33,902 nucleotides of DNA from contig JAIQFX010000058.1 in the NCBI GenBank assembly GCA_020073005.1, positions 1-33,902 on the forward strand. Direction: 5' to 3'. Numbering within the stretch: position 1 is the first letter of the stretch; every line of letters starts with the position of its first letter. The notes under the pieces were generated by a model. It saw only the letters and a program-made list of their open reading frames with translations. It made no database searches and was not told the DNA's origin. Below, piece after piece: positions 8,802 through 19,880 of this stretch. The translations under genes were made by a program, and so were the position numbers. The stretch is from Terriglobia bacterium. GTDB lineage: Bacteria; Acidobacteriota; Vicinamibacteria; Vicinamibacterales; CAVVIG01.

Positions 8802-9340
8802 GCCTTCGCCCCCGTCTTGCCCGCCTTCTTCTTCAGCACTTCACCGGTGTAGCGCACGCCCTTCTGCTTGTAGGGATCCGGCTTGCGGAAGCGGCGGATG
8901 TTCGCGGCCACCTGTCCGACCAGCTGGCGATCCACGCCGGTCACGGTGATGTGCGTCTGCTTGTCGATCGCGATGTCGATCCCGTTCGGGATGTCGAAGA
9001 CGACCGCGTGCGAGTAGCCGAGCGCGAAGATGACCTGCTTGCCCTTGATCTCCGCGCGGTAGCCCACGCCGACGATGTCGAGCTCGCGCTTGAAGCCGTC
9101 GGTGACGCCGAGCACCGCGTTGGCGACGAGCGTGCGCGCGAGGCCGTGATACTTGCCGAGCTCGGGATCGGCGGTCGCGGTCTTGGCGACCAGATGCCCG
9201 TCGGCGAGCGCGAAATTGATGCCGGAGGGATGCGCCTGGCGCAGCTTGCCCTTCGGACCCTGCACCTCGACGGCGCCGTCGACGACCTTGACGGTGACGC
9301 CCTTGGGAATCGTGATTGGCTTCTTACCGATTCGAGACAT
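8798..9340 (-). CDS. rplF: 50S ribosomal protein L6
   Basis: 180 residues beginning [20 protein letters not shown]6 sits at the base of the L7/L12 stalk near the factor-binding site. Both repeated domains are seen; the C-terminal one has the signature [29 protein letters not shown]. It lies 6 nt after rpsH and overlaps rplR by 4 nt. The length is typical. Confidence 0.99.
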   Translation of the reverse strand: MSRIGKKPITIPKGVTVKVVDGAVEVQGPKGKLRQAHPSGINFALADGHLVAKTATADPELGKYHGLARTLVANAVLGVTDGFKRELDIVGVGYRAEIKGKQVIFALGYSHAVVFDIPNGIDIAIDKQTHITVTGVDRQLVGQVAANIRRFRKPDPYKQKGVRYTGEVLKKKAGKTGAKA

Positions 9341-9346
9341 ATGCGT

Positions 9347-9757
9347 TTACCAGATGTTGCAGAGCACTTCGCCGCCCACGCCCGCCTTGACGGCCGCCCG
9401 GCCGGTCATGACGCCGCGCGACGTCGTGAGGATGCTCGTGCCGAGACCGGCCAGCACATCCGGCACATCGTCGCGCCCGAGATAGACGCGGCGGCCGGGA
9501 CGGCTGATCCGTTCCACGCCCGTGATGAGTTTTTCGCCGTGCGGCCCGTACTTGAGGAACAGGCGCAGCGTCTTCAGCGCGGCGCTGCCCTTGACGATCG
9601 GCTCGTCCAGCAGCTTGAAGCCCTGGATGTAGCCCTCGTCCTGGAGAATGCGCGCGATGTCGGCCTTGATGCGCGAGGCCGGCATGTCGACGCGCGTGTG
9701 CTTGGCGATCACCGCGTTGCGGATCCGCGTGAGCATGTCTGCGATTGGGTCGGTCAT
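9347..9757 (-). CDS. rpsH: 30S ribosomal protein S8
   Basis: 136 residues starting MTDPIADMLTRIRNAVIAKH. S8 binds the central domain of 16S rRNA and in E. coli represses the spc operon. The C-terminal signature GISTSRG is seen here as LGTSILTTSRGVMTGRAAVKAGVGGEVLCNIW. A 105-nt gap containing an 8-nt repeat array separates it from rpsN, where most bacteria have a short spacer; the array lies in the region where S8 binds the spc mRNA in enterobacteria, although no homologous site is evident. Confidence 0.99.
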   Translation of the reverse strand: MTDPIADMLTRIRNAVIAKHTRVDMPASRIKADIARILQDEGYIQGFKLLDEPIVKGSAALKTLRLFLKYGPHGEKLITGVERISRPGRRVYLGRDDVPDVLAGLGTSILTTSRGVMTGRAAVKAGVGGEVLCNIW

Positions 9758-9774
9758 AGTGCGATCCTGAATTT

Positions 9775-9860
9775 AGTTATCTAGTCATCTGGTCATCCAG
9801 TCATCGATTGGCCATTCGAACGATCCAAATGACCCGATAACCAGACGACTCGATGAACGA
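9775..9860. repeat. bipartite 8-nt array between rpsN and rpsH
   Basis: Left arm AGTTATCT, AGTCATCT, GGTCATCC, AGTCATCG (9775-9806). Right arm ATGACCCG, ATAACCAG, ACGACTCG, ATGAACGA (9829-9860). The arms are degenerate inverted copies with a central GATTGGCCATTC-like spacer. The unit family (RGTCATC/GATGACY) is the same as in the rpsE-rpmD array. It begins directly next to the rpsN stop (plus 9863-9865). Confidence 0.85.
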
Positions 9861-9862
9861 AT

Positions 9863-10048
9863 TCACCAGCTGCTCTTCGTCACTCCGGTGATGTCGCCCT
9901 CGAGCGCCAGCTTGCGGAAGCACAGACGGCAGAGCGCGAACTTCCGCATGTAGGCGCGCGGGCGCCCGCACAGGCGGCAACGGTTGCGCAGCCGGATCTT
10001 GAACTTCGGTTTCTTCAGCTCTTTCGCACACTTCGCGGTGGTGGCCAT
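9863..10048 (-). CDS. rpsN: 30S ribosomal protein S14, type Z (zinc-binding)
   Basis: 61 residues, the short zinc-binding form, with CxxC pairs at residues 24/27 and 40/43 ([10 protein letters not shown] ... ALCRLCFRK). The zinc-less form is about 100 residues. S14 helps assemble the 30S head. The usual tail [11 protein letters not shown] is present. It lies 9 nt after rplE. L36, S14 and S4 in this operon are all C+ forms, so there is no zinc-sparing paralogue here. Confidence 0.99.
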   Translation of the reverse strand: MATTAKCAKELKKPKFKIRLRNRCRLCGRPRAYMRKFALCRLCFRKLALEGDITGVTKSSW

Positions 10049-10057
10049 GGTTCGCCC

Positions 10058-10606
10058 TTAACTCTTTTCCTGCCGGAACGGCATGCCGATGAACTGCAGC
10101 AGCTTGCGCGCTTCTTCGTCGGTCTTCGCCGTCGTGACGACCGACACGTTCATGCCGCGCGCCTTGTCGACCTTCATGTAGTCGATCTCGGGGAACAGCA
10201 GCTGGTCGCGCAGGCCGAGCGTGTAGTTGCCGCGGCCGTCGAACCCGCGCGACGACACGCCCTTGAAGTCGCGGACGCGCGGCAGCGCGATGTTCATCAG
10301 CCGGTCGAGGAACTCCCACATCCGCGCCCCGCGCAGCGTGACCATCGTCGCGATCGGCTGGCCCTTGCGGACCTTGAACGCCGCGATCGATTTCTTGGAG
10401 CGGCGCGTCACCGGCTTCTGGCCCGTGATGCGCGCGAGCTCGTCGGCGCCCGTGTCGACGATCTTCGCGTTGGACGTCGCTTCGCCGAGGCCCATGTTCA
10501 CCACGACCTTGTGGATCTTGGGCACGGCCATGACGTTCTTGTAGCCGAACTCCTTCTGCAGGGCCGGCACGACTTCCTTCTGGTAGCGCTCTTTCATGCG
10601 GCTCAT
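10058..10606 (-). CDS. rplE: 50S ribosomal protein L5
   Basis: 182 residues from [25 protein letters not shown]5 binds 5S rRNA and contacts P-site tRNA and S13. Diagnostic parts are [59 protein letters not shown] and [23 protein letters not shown]. The ATG at 10606 overlaps the rplX stop by 4 nt; an alternative start (M4, 10597) is possible. Upstream in-frame codons run into rplX and are not used. Confidence 0.99.
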   Translation of the reverse strand: MSRMKERYQKEVVPALQKEFGYKNVMAVPKIHKVVVNMGLGEATSNAKIVDTGADELARITGQKPVTRRSKKSIAAFKVRKGQPIATMVTLRGARMWEFLDRLMNIALPRVRDFKGVSSRGFDGRGNYTLGLRDQLLFPEIDYMKVDKARGMNVSVVTTAKTDEEARKLLQFIGMPFRQEKS

Positions 10607-10941
10607 TTGTCGACGACCCCCTCGCACTTGCGGCAGATGCGGACCTTCCGGCCGTCGCCGAGAATCTTGTGGCCCACACGGGTCTGCGCCCCGCACTCGG
10701 GGCACACCAGCTGCACGTTCGAGGCGTGCAGCGACGCTTCGCGCTCGACGATGCCGCCCTTCACGTTCTTGCCGGGGTTCGGCTTCGTGTGGCGCTTGAT
10801 CATGTTCACGCCTTCGACGATCAGCCGGATGGCGCGATCGCCCGGCAGCACCTTCAGGACGCGGCCGCGCTTGCCGCGGTCCTTCCCCGTGATGACGAGC
10901 ACGTTGTCGTTCTTCCGAATGGGCGTGGCTAAACGCGACAT
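10603..10941 (-). CDS. rplX: 50S ribosomal protein L24
   Basis: 112 residues. L24 is an assembly initiator for the 50S. The KOW motif region is clear: [39 protein letters not shown]. The C-terminal third carries two cysteine pairs ([30 protein letters not shown]), a zinc-ribbon-like extension found in many bacterial L24 proteins and absent from E. coli. It overlaps rplE by 4 nt and follows rplN by 2 nt. Confidence 0.99.
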   Translation of the reverse strand: MSRLATPIRKNDNVLVITGKDRGKRGRVLKVLPGDRAIRLIVEGVNMIKRHTKPNPGKNVKGGIVEREASLHASNVQLVCPECGAQTRVGHKILGDGRKVRICRKCEGVVDK

Positions 10942-10943
10942 GG

Positions 10944-11312
10944 CTAGAGAACCTCTGGCGCCAGCGAAATGATCTTCATGAACCGGCGCTCGCGCAGCTC
11001 GCGGGCGACGGGACCGAACACGCGCGTGCCGATCGGCTCGCCCTGATCGTTGATGAGCACGGCGGCGTTGCGGTCGAAGCGGATGTAGCTGCCGTCGCGG
11101 CGGCGCTGCTCCTTCACGGTCCGGACGATGACGGCCTTCACGACCTGCCCCTTCTTCACGTTGGACTCGGGCGTCGCCTCTTTGACCGATGCCGTCACGA
11201 TGTCGCCGAGCCTGGCGTAGCGCCCGGTCGAGCCGCCGATCGGGTTGATGACGGCGATCTTGCGCGCGCCGGAATTGTCGGCGACGTCCAGGATCGATCG
11301 CATTTGGATCAT
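10944..11312 (-). CDS. rplN: 50S ribosomal protein L14
   Basis: 122 residues from [22 protein letters not shown], exactly the family length. L14 is on the subunit interface and binds 16S helix 44. Signature segments are [59 protein letters not shown] and the C-terminal [12 protein letters not shown]. Three nucleotides or fewer separate it from rpsQ and rplX on either side. Confidence 0.99.
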   Translation of the reverse strand: MIQMRSILDVADNSGARKIAVINPIGGSTGRYARLGDIVTASVKEATPESNVKKGQVVKAVIVRTVKEQRRRDGSYIRFDRNAAVLINDQGEPIGTRVFGPVARELRERRFMKIISLAPEVL

Positions 11313-11314
11313 GG

Positions 11315-11569
11315 TTAGACCTCCGCGGCCTTCCGGACCACGCGCGCGAGGGCCCACCGCTTGCGGCGGCTGAGCGGCCGCGTCTCGGTGATGGCGACCG
11401 TGTCGCCCACCTTCGCGGCGTTCTCCTCGTCGTGGACCATGAATTTCGACGTGCGCCGCTCCGCCTTGCCGTACAACCCGTGGCGCACCTGCCACTCGAC
11501 CGCGACGACGCAGCTCTTCTGCATCTTGTCGCTGACGACGACGCCGACCTTCTCTGACTTGACGCTCAT
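11315..11569 (-). CDS. rpsQ: 30S ribosomal protein S17
   Basis: 84 residues, an OB-fold primary 16S-binding protein. Diagnostic are [66 protein letters not shown] and the short C-terminal VRKAAEV. It lies in the rpmC-rpsQ-rplN block, 5 nt after rpmC. Nothing unusual. Confidence 0.99.
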   Translation of the reverse strand: MSVKSEKVGVVVSDKMQKSCVVAVEWQVRHGLYGKAERRTSKFMVHDEENAAKVGDTVAITETRPLSRRKRWALARVVRKAAEV

Positions 11570-11574
11570 AGGCC

Positions 11575-11766
11575 CTACTCGGCTCTCTTCTGGTTCAACA
11601 CCGTTTTCACGCGCGCGAGATCGCGGCGCACCGTGCGGACCTTGTCGGGGTTCTCGAGCTGCCCCATCGATTTCTGGAGCCGCATCCGGAACAACGAATC
11701 CGTCAGCTCGCGCTCCTTCACGCCGAGCTCGTCGGCGCCGAGGTTACGCAGTTCCGCGGCCTTCAT
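11575..11766 (-). CDS. rpmC: 50S ribosomal protein L29
   Basis: 63 residues: [31 protein letters not shown] and [20 protein letters not shown], the two-helix L29 fold. L29 surrounds the nascent-chain exit and helps dock SRP and trigger factor together with L23. The ATG overlaps the rplP stop by 4 nt. The length is typical for L29. Confidence 0.99.
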   Translation of the reverse strand: MKAAELRNLGADELGVKERELTDSLFRMRLQKSMGQLENPDKVRTVRRDLARVKTVLNQKRAE

Positions 11767-12188
11767 AGCATCTTCTCCTGCGCGAAGCGGACCGTGAACC
11801 TGGTCAGGATGGGCAGCTTCGCCGACGCGAGGCGCATCGCCTTGCGCGCTTCGGCCTCGCTGATCCCTTCCATCTCGAAGAGCACGCGGCCCGGCCGGAT
11901 GACGGCGACCCACTGCTCGGGCGCGCCCTTGCCCTTGCCCATGCGGGTTTCCTGCGGCTTCTTCGTGATCGGCTTGTCGGGAAACACGCGCGTCCAGATC
12001 TTCCCGCCGCGCGCGACGAAGCGCGTCATCGCGACGCGCGCCGCCTCGATCTGGCGATCGGTCAGCCAGCAGGGCTCGAGCGCCTTCAGGCCGTAGTCCC
12101 CGAACGAAATGTCGGACCCGCGCCAGGCCTTGCCTCGCATCCGGCCGCGCTGTTGCTTGCGGAACTTGACTTTCTTCGGCATCAACAT
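11763..12188 (-). CDS. rplP: 50S ribosomal protein L16
   Basis: 141 residues from [20 protein letters not shown]16 organises the A-tRNA site and completes the peptidyl transferase region. Signature segments are [70 protein letters not shown] and the C-terminal [11 protein letters not shown] 105-nt spacer with an 8-nt array separates it from rpsC, whereas in most bacteria the two are nearly adjacent. Confidence 0.99.
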   Translation of the reverse strand: MLMPKKVKFRKQQRGRMRGKAWRGSDISFGDYGLKALEPCWLTDRQIEAARVAMTRFVARGGKIWTRVFPDKPITKKPQETRMGKGKGAPEQWVAVIRPGRVLFEMEGISEAEARKAMRLASAKLPILTRFTVRFAQEKML

Positions 12189-12206
12189 AATGCAATCTCG
12201 AATCTG

Positions 12207-12296
12207 GAAATTGGGTAATGGGGTAATTGGGTAAGTGCATTGCCCAATTGCCTGACCCGATTACTCAACGACCCAACTACTCAATTACCCAATTCA
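12207..12296. repeat. bipartite 8-nt array between rpsC and rplP
   Basis: Left arm TTGGGTAA (12211-12218), TGGGGTAA (12219-12226), TTGGGTAA (12227-12234). Right arm ACCCGATT, ACTCAACG, ACCCAACT, ACTCAATT, ACCCAATT (12255-12294). The arms are complementary; 12209-12219 pairs perfectly with 12284-12294. TAA occurs in each left-arm unit. The rpsC stop (plus 12294-12296) begins on the last base of the last unit. Confidence 0.9.
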
Positions 12297-12983
12297 CCCT
12301 CGGGCGGCAGGTCTCCTCGGCGCCCGTTCTCTGTACTCTTCTTCGCGACCTCTCTGAGGCACCAGCCGCTCGCCCTTGTACAGCCACACCTTGATGCCGA
12401 TCTGGCCGTAGGTCGTGTTGGCTTCCGCGAAGCCGTAATCGATGTCCGCGCGCAGCGTCTGCAGCGGCAGCTGGCCGTGCAGGTACCACTCGGAGCGCGC
12501 GATTTCCGCGCCGTTCAGCCGTCCCGACACGCGCACCTTGATGCCGCGCGCGCCGAAGCGCAGCGCCGACTCGACGGCCTTGCGCATCGCGCGACGGAAG
12601 GCGACGCGCTTCTCGAGCTGCATCGCCACCGACTCGGAAATCAGCTGCGCATCCAGCTCCGGCTTCTGGATTTCCTGGATGTTGATGAAGACCTCGCGGT
12701 TGGTCCGCTTCTGGATTTCCTGCTTCAGCTTGTCGACTTCCGTCCCCTTGCGGCCGATGATGATGCCCGGGCGCGAGGTGTAGATGTCGATCTTCAGCTT
12801 GTTGGCGGCCCGCTCGGTTTCAATCTTCGCGACGCCCGCGTGGGCGAAGCGCTTCTTGAGGCTCGAACGCAGCGCCAGATCCTCGTGCAGCAGCTTCGCG
12901 TAGTCGCGGTCCGAGTACCACCGCGACCGCCACGTCTTGTTGAACCCGAGGCGGAATCCGAACGGGTGAACCTTCTGACCCAC
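12294..12983 (-). CDS. rpsC: 30S ribosomal protein S3
   Basis: 229 residues starting at GTG 12983 (protein [23 protein letters not shown]). S3 lies at the mRNA entry tunnel and has helicase activity with S4 and S5. The KH domain is seen ([19 protein letters not shown]), and the C-terminal domain has [16 protein letters not shown] and [11 protein letters not shown]. An AGGAG Shine-Dalgarno core sits about 6 nt upstream, within the last codons of rplV. The tail is arginine-rich and its stop abuts the repeat array. Confidence 0.99.
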   Translation of the reverse strand: MGQKVHPFGFRLGFNKTWRSRWYSDRDYAKLLHEDLALRSSLKKRFAHAGVAKIETERAANKLKIDIYTSRPGIIIGRKGTEVDKLKQEIQKRTNREVFINIQEIQKPELDAQLISESVAMQLEKRVAFRRAMRKAVESALRFGARGIKVRVSGRLNGAEIARSEWYLHGQLPLQTLRADIDYGFAEANTTYGQIGIKVWLYKGERLVPQRGREEEYRERAPRRPAARG

Positions 12984-12985
12984 GG

Positions 12986-13429
12986 TTACTCCTTCACCTT
13001 TTTCACAGCCGTCTTCCGGCCTGAGCCTTCAGCCTTGCGACTTCCCCGCTTCGGCGCGTCGGCCGTCGCGACCGCAACGATTTTTTCCGGCCGCTCCGAC
13101 ACGTGCACCGTGAGGTGCGCCGTGCGCTTCAGCACGCGGAACGCGCGGCCCATCGGCGCGGGACGGACCCGCTTGGCCGACGGCCCCTGGTTCGCGTAGC
13201 ACGCGGAGACGTAGAGCCGATCGACGTCGCCGCTGAAGCCGTCCTTGTTCTGCGCGTTGGCGATGGCCGAACGGAGCACTTTCGCGATGTCCTCGGCGAT
13301 GCCCTTGCGCGTGAACTTGAGCGTCGCGAGCGCGCGGTTGACGTCCTTGCCGCGAATCAAGCCGAGCACGAGCCCGGCCTTCTGGGCGGACGTGCGCACG
13401 TAGCGAGCGGTGGCGTGTGCCTGAATCAT
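12986..13429 (-). CDS. rplV: 50S ribosomal protein L22 with basic C-terminal tail
   Basis: 147 residues; E. coli L22 has 110. L22 lines the exit tunnel with L4. The core reads [34 protein letters not shown], then [41 protein letters not shown]. The last ~35 residues are a lysine/alanine-rich tail. It is 5 nt after rpsS and 2 nt before rpsC. Confidence 0.99.
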   Translation of the reverse strand: MIQAHATARYVRTSAQKAGLVLGLIRGKDVNRALATLKFTRKGIAEDIAKVLRSAIANAQNKDGFSGDVDRLYVSACYANQGPSAKRVRPAPMGRAFRVLKRTAHLTVHVSERPEKIVAVATADAPKRGSRKAEGSGRKTAVKKVKE

Positions 13430-13434
13430 GATGG

Positions 13435-13806
13435 CTAGCTCCCCGGTTTCGCCGCAGGCGCGCCTGCGGCCGGAGCGGCCGCGCCCGCCGCGGCCGGAGC
13501 GCCCGGCGCGCCCGGTGCGCCGGCCAGCGCCGCGGCCTTCTCGGCGACGCGCGTCGTGTGACCCTTGAAGATCCGCGTCGGCGCGAACTCGCCGAGCTTG
13601 TGACCGACCATGTTCTCGGTCACGTACACCGGGATGAACTTCTTCCCGTTGTGAACCGCGAGCGTGTGCCCGACCATTTCAGGCACCACCGTCGAGCGGC
13701 GCGACCACGTCTTGATGACCTTCTTCTCGGACCCGCGATTCATCACCTCGATCTTTTCGAGGAGATGGGTATCGACGAACGGTCCCTTCTTCAGTGAACG
13801 GCCCAT
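13435..13806 (-). CDS. rpsS: 30S ribosomal protein S19 with Ala/Pro/Gly-rich tail
   Basis: 123 residues from [23 protein letters not shown]19 is in the 30S head near the A site and bridges to L5. The core ends near residue 90 ([18 protein letters not shown]). The last ~30 residues are a low-complexity tail built of GAP and AA repeats not found in the ~92-residue standard protein. The start overlaps the rplB stop in TAATG. Confidence 0.98.
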   Translation of the reverse strand: MGRSLKKGPFVDTHLLEKIEVMNRGSEKKVIKTWSRRSTVVPEMVGHTLAVHNGKKFIPVYVTENMVGHKLGEFAPTRIFKGHTTRVAEKAAALAGAPGAPGAPAAAGAAAPAAGAPAAKPGS

Positions 13807-14630
13807 TATTTCTGTCTCCGCTGGACGATGAACTTGTCGGTGACCTTGCGGTTCCTCGTCTTGTAGCCCTTGGTCGGCAGGCCCCACGGCGACACCGGAT
13901 GGCGGCCGCCCGACGTCTTGCCTTCACCGCCGCCGAGCGGGTGATCGACCGGGTTCATCGCCACGCCGCGCACGTGCGGACGCTGGCCGAGCCAGCGGCT
14001 CCGTCCGGCCTTGCCGATCGACACGTTCTCGTGATCGATGTTGCCGACCTGGCCGATGGTGGCGAAGCACTCCATGTTGATCTTGCGAATCTCGCCCGAC
14101 GGCATCTTGACGGACGCGTAGTCGCCTTCCTTCGCCACCAGTTGGACGAATGACCCGGCGCTGCGCGCGATCTGCCCGCCCTTGCCCGGCCTCAGCTCGA
14201 CGTTGTGCAGCTGCGTGCCGAGCGGAATGTTCTTCAGCGGCAGGCAATTGCCCGGCAGAATGTCCGCGTTCTGCCCGGCGACGATCGTGTCGCCCACCTT
14301 CAGCCCCAGCGGCTGGAGGATGTAGCGCTTCTCGCCGTCGGCGTAGGTCAGCAGCGCGATGCGCGCCGAGCGGTTCGGGTCGTACTCGATCGTCGACACC
14401 TTCGCCGGAATGTCGCGCTTGTCGCGCTTGAAGTCGATGAGGCGGTACATCCGCTTGTGGCCGGCGCCGCGCCACCACGACGTGAGGTGGCCCTGGTTGT
14501 TGCGGCCGCCGGACTCGTGCTGCGGCTCGACGAGCGGCTTGTGCGGCTCGGTGGAGGTGATGTCGTCGAACGTCTGCACGGTCTGAAACCGCGAGCCGGG
14601 CGACGTCGGATTCATTTTGCGAAATGGCAT
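13806..14630 (-). CDS. rplB: 50S ribosomal protein L2
   Basis: 274 residues, standard length. L2 is required for subunit association and peptidyl transferase activity. The highly conserved loop near the active site is intact: [29 protein letters not shown] at about residues 225-250. The N-terminal part has [36 protein letters not shown] and [28 protein letters not shown]. It is coupled to rpsS by a TAATG overlap. Confidence 0.99.
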   Translation of the reverse strand: MPFRKMNPTSPGSRFQTVQTFDDITSTEPHKPLVEPQHESGGRNNQGHLTSWWRGAGHKRMYRLIDFKRDKRDIPAKVSTIEYDPNRSARIALLTYADGEKRYILQPLGLKVGDTIVAGQNADILPGNCLPLKNIPLGTQLHNVELRPGKGGQIARSAGSFVQLVAKEGDYASVKMPSGEIRKINMECFATIGQVGNIDHENVSIGKAGRSRWLGQRPHVRGVAMNPVDHPLGGGEGKTSGGRHPVSPWGLPTKGYKTRNRKVTDKFIVQRRQK

Positions 14631-14633
14631 GGG

Positions 14634-14924
14634 TTACGCGCCTTCCAGGAATTCAGGAATCTTGGCGCCCTCGCGCAGTTTCACGTACGCCTTCTTCCAG
14701 TCCGATCGGCGGCCGGCAAAGCGGCCCTGCCGCTTCACCTTGCCGTGCGCGATGCTCGTGCGGATGCCCTCGACCTTCGACCCGAGCAGCTGCTCGATCG
14801 CGCGCTTGATCTGCACCTTGTTGGCGTCGACCGCGACGTGGAACACGAGCGTGCGGCCGTCCTCGCGCAGGATCGACGTCTTCTCGGTGATGAGCGGGCG
14901 GCGAATCACGTCGGTGAGTTTCAT
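14634..14924 (-). CDS. rplW: 50S ribosomal protein L23
   Basis: 96 residues from MKLTDVIRRPLITEKTSILREDG. L23 is at the tunnel exit and is the docking site for trigger factor and SRP. The VAVDANKVQIKRAIEQLLGSKVEGIRTSIAHGKVKRQGRFAGRRSDWKKAYVKL segment is the family core. The start overlaps the rplD stop by 4 nt and rplB begins 3 nt after its stop. Confidence 0.99.
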   Translation of the reverse strand: MKLTDVIRRPLITEKTSILREDGRTLVFHVAVDANKVQIKRAIEQLLGSKVEGIRTSIAHGKVKRQGRFAGRRSDWKKAYVKLREGAKIPEFLEGA

Positions 14925-15544
14925 GACAGCACTTCCTGCAGCTTCTCGAGCGCGCCCTTGGTCGCGACGACGCGTTCGGCGTTGGCCACGGACCGCGCGG
15001 TCACCTTCCCGCTCGCGACGTATTCCACGCGCGGCAGATTCCGGACCGAGCGCGCGAGCTTCTCGTCGAGCGCGACGTCGATGAGCACGGCCTTGCCGCC
15101 GCCCACGCCGAGGCGCGACAGCATCTCGACCGCCGCCTTGGTCTTCATCTCGCCGGCCGCCAGCGCGTCGACGACGACGAGCGCGCCGTCCTGCAGCTTT
15201 TGGGCAAGTGCCGCGCGCAGCGCCCCGCGCCCCACTTTCTTCGGCAGCGCGAAGTCGTAGCTGCGCGGCTGCGGCCCGAACACCGTGCCGCCGTGGCGCC
15301 ACAGCGGATTGCGGATCGACCCGATGCGCGCGCGGCCGGTGCCCTTCTGCCGCCAGGGCTTCTTGCCGCTGCCGCTGACGTTGGCGCGGTTCTTCGTCTG
15401 GTGCGTGCCGCGGCGCTTGCCGGCGTTCTCGTGGACGACCGATTCCCAGATGAGATCGGTGTTCACGCGCCCGCCGAAGACGTCGTCGCTCACCGTGAGC
15501 GCGCCGACCTTCTCGTTGTTGTGATTGACGATGTCGAGCTGCAT
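14921..15544 (-). CDS. rplD: 50S ribosomal protein L4
   Basis: 207 residues starting MQLDIVNHNNEKVGALTVSDDVFG. L4 lines the exit tunnel and in E. coli regulates the S10 operon by attenuation and translational repression. The tunnel loop is seen in GTHQTKNRANVSGSGKKPWRQKGTGRARIGS. The C-terminal part carries IDVALDEKLARSVRNLPRVEYV. It lies 2 nt after rplC. No obvious L4-type S10 leader is found, because rpsJ follows fusA by only 10 nt. Confidence 0.99.
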   Translation of the reverse strand: MQLDIVNHNNEKVGALTVSDDVFGGRVNTDLIWESVVHENAGKRRGTHQTKNRANVSGSGKKPWRQKGTGRARIGSIRNPLWRHGGTVFGPQPRSYDFALPKKVGRGALRAALAQKLQDGALVVVDALAAGEMKTKAAVEMLSRLGVGGGKAVLIDVALDEKLARSVRNLPRVEYVASGKVTARSVANAERVVATKGALEKLQEVLS

Positions 15545-15546
15545 GG

Positions 15547-16227
15547 CTACTTCTTGCCCTTCTTCGGCTTCTCGACCTGCGCGACCTTGATCTTCTTGGC
15601 CGTGACCGCCTTGCGGACGATCACATACGCGGTCGGCGCGCCGGGAATGCCGCCTTCGACGATCAACAGATGGTTCTCCGGATCGACGCGCAGCACCTTC
15701 AGGTTGTGAATCGTGACGCGCCCGCCGCCCATGCGGCCCGCGGCGCGCATGCCCTTGACGACGCGCGACGGAAACGATGAAGCGCCGATGGATCCAGGCG
15801 CGCGGTGGAACATCGACCCGTGGGTCGCCGCGCCGCCGGCGAAGTGGTGGCGCTTGACGACGCCCTGGAAGCCCTTGCCGCGGCCGGTGCCGATGACGTC
15901 GACGCGCTCGCCGGTGTTGAAGATGGACGCGAGCACCTGATCGCCGACCTTCGGCGCTTCAGCGCCCGCCACGAGCCCGACCTCACGCCGCACGCGCGTC
16001 GCGGGCACGTTCGCCTTCTTGAAATGTCCGACGGTCGGCTTGTTCGTCTTGGCCGGCGTCTCTTCGACGAAGCCGAGCTGAACCGCTTCGTAGCCGTCGG
16101 TCTGCGGAGTCTTCGCCTGCACGACCACGCACGGGCCGGCCTTGATGACGGTCGCCGGATGCACGGTCCCGTCCGCGTCGAAGACCTGGGTCATGCCGAC
16201 TTTGCGGCCGATGATCCCGGTGACCAT
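15547..16227 (-). CDS. rplC: 50S ribosomal protein L3
   Basis: 226 residues from [23 protein letters not shown]3 is an assembly initiator reaching the peptidyl transferase centre. The conserved loop [56 protein letters not shown] is intact at about residues 120-180. The C-terminus is extended by a lysine-rich segment ending KPKKGKK. The start overlaps the rpsJ stop in TAATG. Confidence 0.99.
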   Translation of the reverse strand: MVTGIIGRKVGMTQVFDADGTVHPATVIKAGPCVVVQAKTPQTDGYEAVQLGFVEETPAKTNKPTVGHFKKANVPATRVRREVGLVAGAEAPKVGDQVLASIFNTGERVDVIGTGRGKGFQGVVKRHHFAGGAATHGSMFHRAPGSIGASSFPSRVVKGMRAAGRMGGGRVTIHNLKVLRVDPENHLLIVEGGIPGAPTAYVIVRKAVTAKKIKVAQVEKPKKGKK

Positions 16228-16565
16228 TACTTATGCTCCTTGCCGAACGCCTTGATCTCGACGTCGACGCCGGCCGGCAGATCGAGCTTCATCAGCGCGT
16301 CCACGGTCTGCGGCGTCGGCTCGAAGATGTCGATGAGCCGCTTGTGCGTGCGGATTTCGAACTGCTCGCGCGACTTCTTGTCCACGTGCGGCGACCGCAG
16401 CACCGTCCACTTGTTCTTCGACGTCGGCAGCGGAATCGGTCCCGCCAGCCGCGCGCCGGTGCGCTTGGCCGTGTCGACGATTTCGGTCGTCGACTGATCG
16501 AGGACGCGGTAGTCGTACGCCTTGAGGCGAATGCGAATCTTGTCGCTGAATGATGCGGTGGCCAT
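16227..16565 (-). CDS. rpsJ: 30S ribosomal protein S10 (NusE)
   Basis: 112 residues; the core begins [41 protein letters not shown] and carries [26 protein letters not shown]10 is a 30S head protein and, as NusE, pairs with NusB in antitermination. A short N-terminal stretch (MATASFS) precedes the core. Here it directly follows fusA (10 nt), with no tuf gene between, so the str and S10 operons are fused. Confidence 0.99.
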   Translation of the reverse strand: MATASFSDKIRIRLKAYDYRVLDQSTTEIVDTAKRTGARLAGPIPLPTSKNKWTVLRSPHVDKKSREQFEIRTHKRLIDIFEPTPQTVDALMKLDLPAGVDVEIKAFGKEHK

Positions 16566-16575
16566 ATGTCCCCTG

Positions 16576-18690
<2,115 letters not shown>

Positions 18691-18693
18691 TGA

Positions 18694-18728
18694 TTCGAAT
18701 TTAGGATTTCAGAGTTCAGAGTGCGTTA
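18694..18728. repeat. 7-nt tandem array between rpsG and fusA
   Basis: Degenerate units TTCGAAT (18694-18700), TTAGGAT (18701-18707), TTCAGAG (18708-18714), TTCAGAG (18715-18721), TGCGTTA (18722-18728). The array fills the whole 35-nt gap; the rpsG stop codon is in its last unit. Only two units are identical, so this is one of the weaker arrays. Confidence 0.6.
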
Positions 18729-19199
18729 CCAGCGATAGTGAGCGAACGCCTTGTTCGCTTCCGCCATCCGGTGCGTGTCTTCGCGCTTCTTCACCGCGCC
18801 GCCGCGGAGGTTCGCCGCGTCGAGGAATTCGTTCGCGAGCTTCTCGAACATCGTCTTGCCGTCGCCGCGCGCGCGCGCGTAGCCGACGATCCAGCGGATG
18901 CTGAGCGACAGGCGGCGGTTCGGGTTCACTTCGACCGGCACCTGGTAGTTCGAGCCGCCGACGCGGCGCGACTTCACTTCGAGGCTCGGCTTGACGTTGT
19001 CGAGCGCCTTCTTGAAGACCTTCAGCGGATCGTCGCCGGTCTTCTCCTTGATGATGTCGAAGCTCTTGTAGATGATGCGTTCGGCGGTGCTGCGCTTGCC
19101 GCCGTGCATGATGCAGTTGATGAACTTCGTCACCAGCGGACTCTGGTAGATCGGGTCCGCCGCGATGTCGCGCTTGGGAATCTCTCGTCTGCGTGGCAT
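18726..19199 (-). CDS. rpsG: 30S ribosomal protein S7
   Basis: 157 residues, [31 protein letters not shown], standard length. S7 nucleates 30S head assembly and in E. coli represses the str operon. Conserved are [59 protein letters not shown] and the C-terminal [25 protein letters not shown]. Three nucleotides separate it from rpsL. Confidence 0.99.
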   Translation of the reverse strand: MPRRREIPKRDIAADPIYQSPLVTKFINCIMHGGKRSTAERIIYKSFDIIKEKTGDDPLKVFKKALDNVKPSLEVKSRRVGGSNYQVPVEVNPNRRLSLSIRWIVGYARARGDGKTMFEKLANEFLDAANLRGGAVKKREDTHRMAEANKAFAHYRW

Positions 19200-19202
19200 G
19201 GA

Positions 19203-19580
19203 TTAGGCCTTCTTCGGGCGCTTGGCGCCGTATTTCGATCGTCCCTGCATGCGTCCCTGCACGCCGACCGCGTCGAGCGTCCCGCGCACGACGTGATAGC
19301 GCACGCCCGGCAGATCCTTGACGCGGCCCCCGCGGATGAGCACCAGCGAGTGCTCCTGCAGGTTGTGGCCGACGCCAGGAATGTAGGTCGTCACCTCGAT
19401 GCCGTTGGTCAGCCGCACGCGCGCCACCTTGCGCAGCGCCGAGTTCGGCTTCTTCGGCGTCTGCGTGAAGACGCGGACGCACACGCCGCGCTTCTGCGGA
19501 CTGTTCTGCAGCGCGGGGCTCTTCGTCTTGCTGACGATCTTCTTGCGCCCGGCGCGGACGAGCTGACTGATGGTCGGCAT
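19203..19580 (-). CDS. rpsL: 30S ribosomal protein S12
   Basis: 125 residues from [26 protein letters not shown]12 is at the decoding centre. The [17 protein letters not shown] segment and [17 protein letters not shown] contain lysines 43 and 88, the residues commonly changed in streptomycin resistance, so this is the ordinary sensitive-type sequence. An upstream in-frame start (19658) would read through the repeat array and is rejected. It is the first gene of the superoperon, with a long leader of about 240 nt and no clear Shine-Dalgarno sequence. Confidence 0.99.
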   Translation of the reverse strand: MPTISQLVRAGRKKIVSKTKSPALQNSPQKRGVCVRVFTQTPKKPNSALRKVARVRLTNGIEVTTYIPGVGHNLQEHSLVLIRGGRVKDLPGVRYHVVRGTLDAVGVQGRMQGRSKYGAKRPKKA

Positions 19581-19590
19581 ATGAAATCTC

Positions 19591-19664
19591 GGATTGAGGA
19601 TTGCGGAATGCGGATTGGAAATCCCCTTTCGGGAAGATCCGCACTCCGCAATCCTCAACCCGCA
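19591..19664. repeat. bipartite 7-nt array forming a long hairpin in the rpsL leader
   Basis: Left arm GGATTGA, GGATTGC, GGAATGC, GGATTGG (19591-19618). Right arm ATCCGCA, CTCCGCA, ATCCTCA, ACCCGCA (19637-19664). The arms pair over about 24 bp with two mismatches. It lies 10 nt upstream of the rpsL ATG on the minus-strand transcript, so the hairpin would sit just before the first ribosome-binding region of the operon. Confidence 0.9.
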
Positions 19665-19673
19665 ATGTCTGCG

Positions 19674-19708
19674 TTTCAGGCCTAAAAGCCGAAGCTTGGC
19701 GCCTGAAA
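19674..19708 (-). promoter_or_regulatory. second inverted repeat in the superoperon leader
   Basis: TTTCAGGC (19674-19681) and GCCTGAAA (19701-19708) are perfect inverted copies enclosing an AAGCTT-centred partial palindrome. A further short hairpin (AGCTAG 19793-19798 / CTAGCT 19809-19814) lies near the predicted transcription start. In E. coli the str operon is controlled by S7 at the rpsL-rpsG junction, which here is only 3 nt; the leader hairpins are candidate replacements, by inference. Confidence 0.4.
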
Positions 19709-19830
19709 ACCCTAATGAACCCTAGGTTCGAGTGAATCGCGACGGATTTGGTCTTCCCGGGCGTGACCGGGGACGCTTTCCTGATGCGGTGAAGCTAGAT
19801 AGGGTGTCCTAGCTCCAACAGAACCTGACG

Positions 19831-19860
19831 AATATAACACGCCCTCCAACGGCCACGCAA
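19831..19860 (-). promoter_or_regulatory. sigma70-like promoter of the ribosomal superoperon
   Basis: On the minus strand, TTGCGT (plus 19855-19860) and TATATT (plus 19831-19836) are separated by 18 bp and resemble -35 and -10 boxes. Transcription would begin near 19824, giving a leader of about 245 nt to rpsL. It lies in the only divergent gap upstream of the operon. No other convincing promoter is seen before rpsL. Confidence 0.6.
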
Positions 19861-19880
19861 CCGGCGGACCGCAACCTTGA

